Below, in pieces: positions 33,421 through 40,791 of a stretch of DNA of 64,000 bases. The stretch spans positions 2,976,001 through 3,040,000 of the forward strand of contig OY769938.1 of the NCBI GenBank assembly GCA_963669295.1, read 5' to 3'. The translations under genes and the position numbers were made by a program. The stretch comes from G963669295 sp963669295 (GTDB lineage: Bacteria; Bacteroidota; Bacteroidia; Flavobacteriales_D; CALLUQ01). Under the pieces are notes generated by a model. It was not told the DNA's origin. It made no database searches and saw only the letters and a list, made by a program, of their open reading frames with translations. Each line of letters opens with the position of its first letter. Position 1 is the stretch's first letter.

Positions 33421-33549
33421 ATGAAACGAGTATTTGTTATTATCGCATCTTTGCTATTTGTGGGTGCTTTACTTTCCTCTTGCAGTAAACATTCTAACTG
33501 CAATGCGTATTCGGTAAAGCCACCTGTGAAGCAAACCAAGAACATCTAA
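33421..33549 (+). CDS. 42-residue lipoprotein, copy 1
   Basis: MKRVFVIIASLLFVGALLSS precedes lipid-acceptor C21. The mature peptide is 22 residues, CSKHSNCNAYSVK and a lysine-rich end. It parallels the next gene in length (42 residues), lipobox position and the H-x2-C-x-AY core, so the pair is a tandem duplication or shares an origin. No family with a known function; small CPAY lipoproteins recur in Bacteroidota as I recall. First gene after a full consensus promoter. Confidence 0.8.
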   Translation: MKRVFVIIASLLFVGALLSSCSKHSNCNAYSVKPPVKQTKNI

Positions 33550-33560
33550 AGTAAATAGGG

Positions 33561-33689
33561 ATGAAAAAAATTCTAGTGACACTTGCACTGATGGCTTTTG
33601 TAGCAGCCATCTTCTCTTCATGTAAAGGTCATGAGCGTTGTCCGGCCTATGGTAAGGTAGATAAAGGACAAACGGAAAAGAATGTTTAA
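33561..33689 (+). CDS. 42-residue lipoprotein, copy 2
   Basis: MKKILVTLALMAFVAAIFSS precedes C21; mature peptide CKGHERCPAYGKVDKG to the end NV. It shares the layout C-x2-H-x2-C-x-A-Y with copy 1. It begins 11 nt after copy 1 and its last eight bases overlap the start of ytxJ (ATG at 33682), so translation of ytxJ is probably coupled to it. Function unknown; the free cysteine beside the anchor and linkage to ytxJ hint at a thiol-related role. Confidence 0.82.
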   Translation: MKKILVTLALMAFVAAIFSSCKGHERCPAYGKVDKGQTEKNV

Positions 33690-34053
33690 GCTTTTTTCAT
33701 CGTCATCAAGCATTGATTGGCGCCCCCTCGATTCTCCGAATTTATTGCAAGAAATTAATGAAGCTTCTCAATCCAATGGATTGAAGGGAGTAGCTATTTT
33801 TAAGCACAGCACCCGTTGCTCGGTGAGCTTTGCGGCTAAAAGACAGCTTGAAAAAGAGTGGGATTTTGACGATGCTACGTTGCCCATTTACTTTTTAGAC
33901 CTGTTGGCTTTTCGGGCCATTTCCAATCAAATTGCTGAAGATTATGGGGTGATGCACCAATCGCCTCAGCTGCTGGTCATTAAAAACAAGCAATGTGTAT
34001 ACGCAGCGTCTCACCACAGCATTAGTGTAGATGATATCAAGAAAGTAGTTTAG
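33682..34053 (+). CDS. ytxJ: Bacillithiol-system redox protein YtxJ
   Basis: 123 residues, thioredoxin-like fold with a single active-site-like cysteine, C46, in FKHSTRCSVS, as in YtxJ (monothiol bacilliredoxin-like). The YFLDLLAFRAISNQIAEDYG and HQSPQLLVIKNKQCVYAASH segments match the family. Likely acts on bacillithiolated proteins in the cytoplasm. It overlaps the lipoprotein gene by eight bases at its start and the convergent OsmC gene by four at its end. Confidence 0.88.
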   Translation: MFKLFSSSSSIDWRPLDSPNLLQEINEASQSNGLKGVAIFKHSTRCSVSFAAKRQLEKEWDFDDATLPIYFLDLLAFRAISNQIAEDYGVMHQSPQLLVIKNKQCVYAASHHSISVDDIKKVV

Positions 34054-34454
34054 TGGTAGTGGAAGGAAACGGTTTGTTTCAAGGCACTACTTAAGCTTTT
34101 AGCTACCGGACAATTGATTGCGGCATCTTCCAGTACTGCCTTTTCATCGTTCGAATAATTTCCCATTACTTTGATGGCTACCATTACTTCTCCTACCCGT
34201 CGTGGGTTCGATTCCATGATCTTAGTAATATCGGCTGTAGCTTCGGTAAATGCAATGTTGTGCTGGTTGGCGCGAATGCCCATGATGGTGAGCATACAAC
34301 ACCCCAGCGAAGTAGCCAGCAGGTCGGTAGGTGAAAATGCCTCTCCTTTGCCATGATTGTCGGTAGGGGCATCGGTAATGATTTGATTTCCCGATTTTAA
34401 GTGAATGGATTGGGTTCTTAAATTCCCCTCATAAGATATTTTTGCTGTCGCCAT
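34050..34454 (-). CDS. OsmC/Ohr family protein
   Basis: 134 residues, the length of small OsmC-like peroxiredoxins. FSPTDLLATSLGCCMLTIMG holds C52/C53 and NCPVAKSLSSAL holds C115, giving the pair that reduces organic hydroperoxides in this family. The N-terminus has the usual strand VSYEGNLRTQ-like pattern. It may act with the thiol enzyme YtxJ, whose gene it overlaps tail to tail. Cytoplasmic; no signal peptide. Confidence 0.88.
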   Translation of the reverse strand: MATAKISYEGNLRTQSIHLKSGNQIITDAPTDNHGKGEAFSPTDLLATSLGCCMLTIMGIRANQHNIAFTEATADITKIMESNPRRVGEVMVAIKVMGNYSNDEKAVLEDAAINCPVAKSLSSALKQTVSFHYH

Positions 34455-34486
34455 AAAATTTTTCAGGATTTTAACGTTAATATTAG

Positions 34487-34494
34487 TAAATTTG
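34487..34494 (+). promoter_or_regulatory. Promoter -7 element upstream of the lipA operon
   Basis: TAAATTTG, exact match, 23 bp before the ATG at 34518. It lies in the 63-bp divergent gap with osmC. Confidence 0.55.
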
Positions 34495-34517
34495 TACTTA
34501 AACGAGCCTACAAAATA

Positions 34518-35285
34518 ATGATTAAAAAGCTAGGCATATTCATCACCCTTGCACTCTTGCTCCCCTTTGTTTCTATCGCTCAGGAGAAAACCGACGATGG
34601 TGGCCTTGTGGGTACTGATGATACACAAGTAATTTACTCCAAAGAACGCATGGGAGGAATTATTTTCCATTCCAGCGGTTGGGGACTGAATTTTAAGTGG
34701 GGTAAAAACAAAGGGGCTTTAAAGAAACGGTTGATAGGTTTGGAGTTGGTAGGGATGAAGCACCCTAAAGAGTACAAGAGTTTTAACCCTTACTACGAAG
34801 ATTCTAAGGGGTATTTCTACGGCAAGCAAAATGCATTTTACATTTTTCGACCCACCTTTGGGCAACGCCATGTGTTGTTTGAAAAAATTCGTAAGCGTGG
34901 CGTAGAAGTAAACTATGTATGGGCATTGGGACCTTCCGTAGGTTTAACCAAGCCGGTATACCTCGAAATTGGCCACCCAGCCATTCCTTACGAGTACATT
35001 TCTGTAGAAAAATACGATTCGAACGAGCATTACATCGATAACATCTTTGGCAAAGCACCTGTTACAAGAGGGTTGGGAGAGTTAAAGATGCACCCAGGCA
35101 TTCATGCCAAGTTTGGATTTAACTTTGAGTATTCCCCAAAAAACAGGGGTATTAAAGCCATTGAAACAGGCATGACCTTCGACGCCTATGCTGAAGAGGT
35201 ACCTATCATGGCGCTGGTGGATAACCAACAATTTTTCTTTGCATTTTACATCAATCTACTATACGGCAAGAAATATTTTAGATAA
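34518..35285 (+). CDS. Putative outer-membrane/secreted protein of unknown function
   Basis: 255 residues. Signal peptide 1-21 (MIKKLGIFITLALLLPFVSI then AQ). The remainder is beta-rich and aromatic, with repeated patterns FHSSGWGLNFKWGKNKG, RPTFGQRHVLFEKI and YINLLYGKKYFR at the end, consistent with a small beta-barrel. I do not recognise a named family. Its TAA overlaps the lipA ATG (TAATG), so the two genes are translationally coupled, which says nothing firm about function. Confidence 0.75.
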   Translation: MIKKLGIFITLALLLPFVSIAQEKTDDGGLVGTDDTQVIYSKERMGGIIFHSSGWGLNFKWGKNKGALKKRLIGLELVGMKHPKEYKSFNPYYEDSKGYFYGKQNAFYIFRPTFGQRHVLFEKIRKRGVEVNYVWALGPSVGLTKPVYLEIGHPAIPYEYISVEKYDSNEHYIDNIFGKAPVTRGLGELKMHPGIHAKFGFNFEYSPKNRGIKAIETGMTFDAYAEEVPIMALVDNQQFFFAFYINLLYGKKYFR

Positions 35286-36154
35286 TGGGAGAAGTGGTTG
35301 AGGGAACAACATCCCGGGTGAAGAAACCCAAATGGCTAAGAGTTAAATTGCCTACCGGGGAAAGCTACAAGAAAGTTCGCGGGCTGGTAGAAAAGCACCA
35401 ATTGCATACCATTTGCGAGAGTGGTAACTGCCCTAACATGGGAGAATGTTGGGGGGCAGGCACTGCTACCTTTATGATTTTGGGAAACATTTGTACCCGA
35501 TCGTGTGGTTTTTGTGCTGTGGCTACCGGCCGACCTGATGCTGTTGACCCTTTTGAACCGGCACGTGTAGCACAATCGGTGAAGCTGATGGAAGTGAAGC
35601 ATTGTGTAATCACTTCCGTAGATCGTGATGATTTAAAAGATGGCGGGGCAACAATATGGGCACAAACCGTACGTGCCATTCGACGCAAGTCGCCTGAAAC
35701 CACTTTGGAAACATTGATCCCCGACTTTCAAGGCAACTGGGATAACCTTCAACACATCATTGATGTGAAGCCTGAAATTGTTTCGCACAATTTGGAAACG
35801 GTTCGTAGGCTTACCAGACAGGTTAGGATTCAAGCCAAGTACAACCGTAGTTTAGAAGTGTTGCGTCGACTCAAACAAGGGGGGATGAAAACCAAGTCGG
35901 GCATCATGCTTGGCCTTGGAGAAACCGAGGAAGAAGTGCTGGAAACTATGGACGATTTGCGCAGTGTTGATGTAGACATTATTACGCTGGGTCAATACCT
36001 GCAACCAACTCCCAAGCATTTACCCGTGGCAGAGTTCATCACCCCAGAGCAATTTCAGGTATACAAAACCGTTGGGTTGGAAAAGGGATTTCGCTTTGTG
36101 GAAAGCGGGCCGTTGGTACGTTCTTCGTACCATGCAGAACAGCATTTGTTCTGA
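35285..36154 (+). CDS. lipA: Lipoyl synthase
   Basis: 289 residues. LipA inserts two sulfurs into octanoyl groups on lipoyl domains. Both [4Fe-4S] clusters can be placed: auxiliary cluster C44-x4-C49-x5-C55 (CESGNCPNMGEC) and radical-SAM cluster C70-x3-C74-x2-C77 (CTRSCGFC). The serine ligand lies in the C-terminal RSSYHAEQHL. GLGETEEEV and LGQYLQPT are further family landmarks. The ATG at 35285 is fixed by the TAATG overlap. No lipB is present in the window. Confidence 0.97.
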   Translation: MGEVVEGTTSRVKKPKWLRVKLPTGESYKKVRGLVEKHQLHTICESGNCPNMGECWGAGTATFMILGNICTRSCGFCAVATGRPDAVDPFEPARVAQSVKLMEVKHCVITSVDRDDLKDGGATIWAQTVRAIRRKSPETTLETLIPDFQGNWDNLQHIIDVKPEIVSHNLETVRRLTRQVRIQAKYNRSLEVLRRLKQGGMKTKSGIMLGLGETEEEVLETMDDLRSVDVDIITLGQYLQPTPKHLPVAEFITPEQFQVYKTVGLEKGFRFVESGPLVRSSYHAEQHLF

Positions 36155-36187
36155 ATTTAGACATGTATAAAATTCCAATTTTTTTAT
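36153..36187 (+). terminator. Weak possible terminator after lipA
   Basis: GAATTT (36153-36158) and AAATTC (36170-36175) can pair across an 11-base loop, followed by a T-run at 36179-36185. The stem is short and AT-rich, so this is tentative. Confidence 0.3.
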
Positions 36188-36223
36188 CTCTTTTATTTCA
36201 TCGTATTCATTTATTATTTGTAT

Positions 36224-36256
36224 TTTGGGCCACTCTTTGGATGACGTCTAATTTAG
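36224..36256 (+). promoter_or_regulatory. Promoter of the T9SS beta-propeller gene
   Basis: TTTG (36224-36227), 21 bp, then TAATTTAG (36249-36256, one mismatch to TAnnTTTG). The ATG at 36276 follows 20 bp later. Confidence 0.5.
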
Positions 36257-36275
36257 AATGTAAAAAGAATATTGT

Positions 36276-39200
36276 ATGAAACATAAGAGACTCTTAATCA
36301 GTGGGACATCTGCAATGTTGATTGCAGCCGCTTTTATGTTGACCTCTTCGTCGGATACCGGTGAAGGTCAATATACCCCTAGAACCCAACGTGCGCAAGG
36401 GTATACTGGCGCTTTGGAGTACTACCATGAGCTGCATGCGAACGAGAATGGAGAAGTCTTAACTTCGGAAATTTTAAGAGCCAGAAAAGAAGCTGAAAAA
36501 ATGCCACGCGCAAAGGGCGGGGGATTGAATTTACAGTGGACAGAGATGGGGCCTGACAACGTAGGTGGCCGTACTCGTGCCATTTTGGTGATTGATGAAA
36601 GCCCTAATATTGTATTTGCTGGTGGTGTAACTGGAGGTTTGTGGAAAACAACCAACAGCGGTAATTACTGGCAAAAAGTAACCAGCTTCCCTACGTATTC
36701 TGTGTCTTGTATGGCACGTACCGGCAACGGACGTATCTATGTGGGTACTGGTTCAAGCTTTGACGGTGCTTCTTCTTCAGGAGGAAGTGGTTCGATTGGA
36801 GATGGTCTATGGTACTCAGACGATATGGGAGTTACCTGGGCACGTGTGCCTGGTACTGACCCTGCTGATGCACAGTATACAAATGGTACTGGTGTTGATT
36901 GGACCCTTATCAATGAAATTGCAGCAGATCCTAATGATCCTAACAAGATATGGATTGCCAAGCCTAATGGCCCTATTTTAACCTACGACGGAAACAACAT
37001 GACTCCGGTAACAGGCATTTCAGGAACCATTGGTTACGACATTAACATTTCTACGGATGGTCAGGTGATTGTATTGGGAACCTTACAATTCCCATTCTAT
37101 AAAACCTGGGTTTCGAACGATGGTGGTGCCACCTTCTTCGATGCTACCGATACTGGTTTAAGCAATCCAATTCCAAGAACAAACATTAGCCGTATTGAAT
37201 ACGCCATTTCTCCAGATGATCCGAACTACATTTACGCAGTACTTGCAAACAGTGGTGAGACATTGGGTGGTGTGTGGTTGTCGACCGATAAAGGAAACAG
37301 CTGGTACGAAATTGGCCCTGGTGGAACAGCTGGTTTTACCCCGTTAACTTCCGCAGGTGGTCAAGGGTTCTACGATTTAGGTATTACTGTAGTACCAGGC
37401 AAACCATGGAAATGTATCTTTGGTGGTGTAACTCTTTGGAAGTGGGAACAAGCAGTATTCGATCCGAATGCACCATTTGGTCAGTTTGAGCAAATTGCAG
37501 CTAATTTTGCTCCTGGCTCTAGTTCAATATACGTACACTCCGATTTACATGAGTTCGAATGGACTCCAGGTGGTGCTTTGTACATTGGTACTGATGGTGG
37601 TATCTTTAAAACCTTTGATGAAGGCCTTTCTTATAGCTCTTACAATCATGGTTATAATGTTACCCAATTCTACGGCATTGGTGTAGGTCCTGGCGACCAG
37701 GTAATTGGTGGAACGCAAGACAACGGAACACAATACATCGACCACACCGGGTTTACCTGGAATGAGGCGAGACGCGTTAATGGTGGTGATGGTTTCGACT
37801 GTGCCATTTCTAACTTATTCCCGAATGTGTTGTTTTCTTCCATCTATTTTGGCGACTTGCAACGTTCGGACGATAATGGCGATAATTTCGCATCATTTTA
37901 CAATGGAAGAATCTTGTCTTTCGGAACTCCTGGTAATATAGGCGGTGGTTTAGGCAGCTTTTTTACCAACTTTGGATTGTACGAAAACCCCAACGATATA
38001 AATACACAAGACTTGTTGTTGGTGGCTCCATTAACTACCATGTATCCTGGCGATACCTTATGGTATACCAGCATGTCGCAGCAAACAGATTTGTTTGTTG
38101 AATTGACCGATACATTAGTAAACACGGTGGATACTTTGTACCCAGACATGTTTGTGGTAGATTCAATCATCGTGAATGGCATTACTGGTGATACCATTGA
38201 TGTAGATACCTTGAACTATATTGTAATTGGAGTAGATAGCCTACAAGATTTAAATACCAACGATACGATTCACATTACGTATTTAGATTTGAATACTACC
38301 TACTTTACTGTGTACAACCACGAAATCTTAGTAAACTGTGTAGCTACTGCAGCCATTGACACTGTTTACTTCCCAACCCTTAACGATACTGTATTTAGAG
38401 ATCACATCGATACTATTTGTGCGCCTGATCCTATCTCATCAATATTGGCCGTTGGATTTTCTGGCGATGCAGGGGTTTGGATTACTCGAAACTCATTGCG
38501 TTTTGCTGCCGCACAAGATTGGTGGAAAGTTATTGACCCTTCTGTAGCAGGATGGGGTACAAATACTACCTCTAGATTCATCGAATTTGATAAAACAGGC
38601 GACCACATGTATGTGGGTGCCTCGGGTGGTAAGGTATTTAGAGTATCGGGCTTGAACAGCGCTTATACTATTGATGAAGCTGATATTGAAAACGGTACCA
38701 ACTTCCAGTTAACTGTGACTCAAATCTTCGAAGGTCCGTTGACGGTTACTGGTTTGGATGTAGATCCTCAGAACTCTAACCACGTGGTGATTACGATGGG
38801 TGGTTTCTCTGGTGTATCACATGTGTACGAAACATTTAACGCTGTTTCAGCACCTCAATCTACGAACACATCGAACTTTACATCTATCAGCAGCAACCTA
38901 CCAGGCATGCCTGTGTACGATGTGATCATCGATCGTGAAGATCCAAACGTTATTGTATTGGGTACTGAGCTAGGAGTTTATGCTACTGAAGATGGTGGTA
39001 CTTCATGGACCAACCAAAACAATGGCATGGAAAAAGTTCCTGTATACGAAGTAATTCAGCAATGGAGAGACTGGGGTGATGGTGTTAACAGCCCTGGTGT
39101 AACCAACCCTGGTACCATTTACCTTGGTACCCATGGTAGAGGTTTCTGGAAAACCGGAACATTGATCGGCATCAACGATCCCGACAATACATTGGTGAAC

Positions 39201-39467
39201 AACAAATACATTGCAGGCTTGAAGGTTTATCCAAACCCAATGAGCAGCAATGGTGCTGTTGAATTCAACTTGAATGAAACGACAGATGTACAATTGTATG
39301 TATTCGACATCCACGGACGTCAGGTAGAATACATTAGCCGTCCACGATTGGCTGCAGGTCAGCACACCTTGCAATTGGATGTAGATGAGTATGCTACAGG
39401 AACCTACATGGTGAACCTGATAGCAGGAGATGAGAGTGAAGTTTCTAAATTTGTAGTGTACAAATAG
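36276..39467 (+). CDS. Large secreted beta-propeller (BNR/VPS10-like) protein with T9SS type A sorting domain
   Basis: 1063 residues. Hydrophobic N-terminus (about 7-25) acts as an export signal. Sialidase/VPS10-type repeats recur: GGVTGGLWKTTNSGNYWQKV near 115, LSTDKGNSWYEIG near 335, GTDGGIFKTFDEGLS near 440 and ATEDGGTSWTNQNNGM near 905. Residues ~570-720 are an Asp/Thr/Val-rich insert between propeller blades. From about 980 (VYPNPMSSNGAVEF) to the end (SKFVVYK) is a T9SS type A domain. Likely a surface adhesin or glycan-active protein; no catalytic residues assigned. Flanked by its own promoter and terminator. Confidence 0.88.
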   Translation: MKHKRLLISGTSAMLIAAAFMLTSSSDTGEGQYTPRTQRAQGYTGALEYYHELHANENGEVLTSEILRARKEAEKMPRAKGGGLNLQWTEMGPDNVGGRTRAILVIDESPNIVFAGGVTGGLWKTTNSGNYWQKVTSFPTYSVSCMARTGNGRIYVGTGSSFDGASSSGGSGSIGDGLWYSDDMGVTWARVPGTDPADAQYTNGTGVDWTLINEIAADPNDPNKIWIAKPNGPILTYDGNNMTPVTGISGTIGYDINISTDGQVIVLGTLQFPFYKTWVSNDGGATFFDATDTGLSNPIPRTNISRIEYAISPDDPNYIYAVLANSGETLGGVWLSTDKGNSWYEIGPGGTAGFTPLTSAGGQGFYDLGITVVPGKPWKCIFGGVTLWKWEQAVFDPNAPFGQFEQIAANFAPGSSSIYVHSDLHEFEWTPGGALYIGTDGGIFKTFDEGLSYSSYNHGYNVTQFYGIGVGPGDQVIGGTQDNGTQYIDHTGFTWNEARRVNGGDGFDCAISNLFPNVLFSSIYFGDLQRSDDNGDNFASFYNGRILSFGTPGNIGGGLGSFFTNFGLYENPNDINTQDLLLVAPLTTMYPGDTLWYTSMSQQTDLFVELTDTLVNTVDTLYPDMFVVDSIIVNGITGDTIDVDTLNYIVIGVDSLQDLNTNDTIHITYLDLNTTYFTVYNHEILVNCVATAAIDTVYFPTLNDTVFRDHIDTICAPDPISSILAVGFSGDAGVWITRNSLRFAAAQDWWKVIDPSVAGWGTNTTSRFIEFDKTGDHMYVGASGGKVFRVSGLNSAYTIDEADIENGTNFQLTVTQIFEGPLTVTGLDVDPQNSNHVVITMGGFSGVSHVYETFNAVSAPQSTNTSNFTSISSNLPGMPVYDVIIDREDPNVIVLGTELGVYATEDGGTSWTNQNNGMEKVPVYEVIQQWRDWGDGVNSPGVTNPGTIYLGTHGRGFWKTGTLIGINDPDNTLVNNKYIAGLKVYPNPMSSNGAVEFNLNETTDVQLYVFDIHGRQVEYISRPRLAAGQHTLQLDVDEYATGTYMVNLIAGDESEVSKFVVYK

Positions 39468-39483
39468 AATTCCATCATACGAT

Positions 39484-39517
39484 AAAAAAAAGCCGCTCAA
39501 TATTGAGCGGCTTTTTT
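39484..39517 (+). terminator. Intrinsic terminator after the beta-propeller gene
   Basis: Perfect stem GCCGCTCAATATTGAGCGGC (39492-39511) with an A-run before and a T-run after; 24 nt from the stop. Its T-run also forms part of the next promoter. Confidence 0.92.
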
Positions 39518-39543
39518 GTTTTTAGTTCGTAATTTTACTTTCG
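39515..39543 (+). promoter_or_regulatory. Promoter of the GAPDH gene
   Basis: TTTG (39515-39518), at the end of the terminator T-run, is followed after 17 bp by TACTTTCG (39536-39543; one mismatch). The ATG at 39561 lies 17 bp further. An upstream frame start at 39516 would lie in the terminator and was rejected. Confidence 0.5.
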
Positions 39544-39560
39544 AATCAAAAGAAAGCAAG

Positions 39561-40562
39561 ATGTCAAAAATCAGGGTAGCCATTAATGGGTTTGGAAGAA
39601 TAGGACGCATAACCACACGTGCCTTACTTCAAAGCGATCAGGTAGAAGTAGTGGCCATTAACGACCTTACCGATACCAATACCCTGGCCCACTTGTTCAA
39701 ATACGACTCGGTGCATGGGGTGTACCCGGGAGAAGTAGTGGCCAGTGAAAACTCAATTACCATCAACGATCAGTTGATCTACGTATATGCCTGCAAAGAC
39801 CCTTTTAGGCTCCCCTGGAAGGATTTGGAGGTAGATGTAGTGGTAGAGGCCACTGGTTTCTTTAGAACCAAAGACGCGGCTTCTGGTCACCTCGAAGCAG
39901 GTGCCAAAAAGGTCATCATCTCAGCTCCCGCTAAAGGGGGGAATGTAAAAACAGTGGTGCTGGGCATCAACGATAACATTTTAGAAGGCGATGAACGCAT
40001 TGTTTCCAATGCTTCGTGTACTACCAACTGTGCTGCTCCAATGGTAAAGATCGTGGATGAGTTGTGCGGCATTGAAAGCGGATACATTACTACCGTACAT
40101 TCGTATACTGGTGATCAACGCTTGCACGATGCTCCTCATAAAGACCTACGCAGGGCCAGGGCTGCTGCCATGTCTATCATTCCAACCACTACCGGTGCTG
40201 CCAAGGCCATTACTAAGATTTTTACTCATCTGGATGGTAAAATGGGAGGCTGTGGCATTCGAGTACCAGTACCCGATGGGTCGTTGACCGACATTACCTG
40301 TGTAGTGAAGAACCCTACCTCGGTAGAAGCATTGAATGCGGCTTTCAAAGCGCAAGCCGAAGGGCCCATGAAAGGTATTTTGGAATATACCGAAGATCCC
40401 ATTGTTTCGGTAGATATCGTAGGGAATTCACACTCTTGTATTTTCGATGCGGAACTCACCTCTGTAATTGGAAACATGGTAAAGGTGGTAGGCTGGTACG
40501 ACAATGAAAGTGGTTATTCGTACCGGTTGGCAGATTTAATCTTAAAGATGGCGGCCAAATAA
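39561..40562 (+). CDS. gap: Glyceraldehyde-3-phosphate dehydrogenase, type I
   Basis: 333 residues from the ATG at 39561. It oxidises glyceraldehyde-3-phosphate with NAD and phosphate. NAD-binding INGFGRIGRI at 8-17; catalytic C153 in NASCTTNCAAP; LDGKMGGCGIRVPVPDGS near 228 and WYDNESGYSYRL at the end. Starting 45 bases upstream would add MFLVRNFTFESKESK, absent from the family and overlapping a terminator. It is a second glycolytic gene in the window besides eno. Confidence 0.96.
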   Translation: MSKIRVAINGFGRIGRITTRALLQSDQVEVVAINDLTDTNTLAHLFKYDSVHGVYPGEVVASENSITINDQLIYVYACKDPFRLPWKDLEVDVVVEATGFFRTKDAASGHLEAGAKKVIISAPAKGGNVKTVVLGINDNILEGDERIVSNASCTTNCAAPMVKIVDELCGIESGYITTVHSYTGDQRLHDAPHKDLRRARAAAMSIIPTTTGAAKAITKIFTHLDGKMGGCGIRVPVPDGSLTDITCVVKNPTSVEALNAAFKAQAEGPMKGILEYTEDPIVSVDIVGNSHSCIFDAELTSVIGNMVKVVGWYDNESGYSYRLADLILKMAAK

Positions 40563-40598
40563 GTTGTATATTGGCAACCATTCCCTATTTGTTTCGTC

Positions 40599-40623
40599 TA
40601 ATTTATTGTAGAACAATAAATTA
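40599..40623. repeat. Perfect AT-rich hairpin after GAPDH
   Basis: TAATTTATTGT (40599-40609), loop AGA, ACAATAAATTA (40613-40623): perfect 11-bp arms, 36 nt past the GAPDH stop. No T-tract follows, so it is either a weak terminator, an mRNA-end stabiliser or a dimer-binding site. The rest of the 40563-40751 stretch holds nothing recognisable. Confidence 0.6.
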
Positions 40624-40751
40624 CTTCGGAATTTCCCGCTGCTATTTTGGTGTTCTTGAAGTGTATTAGTTACAACTGAGTTAGCTCCTTAGTTTAATGA
40701 ATGCAGGTATAAACTTTAATTTAGAAGTGTAAATAAATTCACACTCCCACT

Positions 40752-40781
40752 TTTGCTGCATGCGGGTGTTTGATAAATTTA
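40752..40781 (+). promoter_or_regulatory. Promoter of the PKD-repeat gene
   Basis: TTTG (40752-40755), 18 bp, TAAATTTA (40774-40781, one mismatch). The ATG at 40792 is ten bases later, giving a very short leader. Confidence 0.5.
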
Positions 40782-40791
40782 TATTGCGGAA

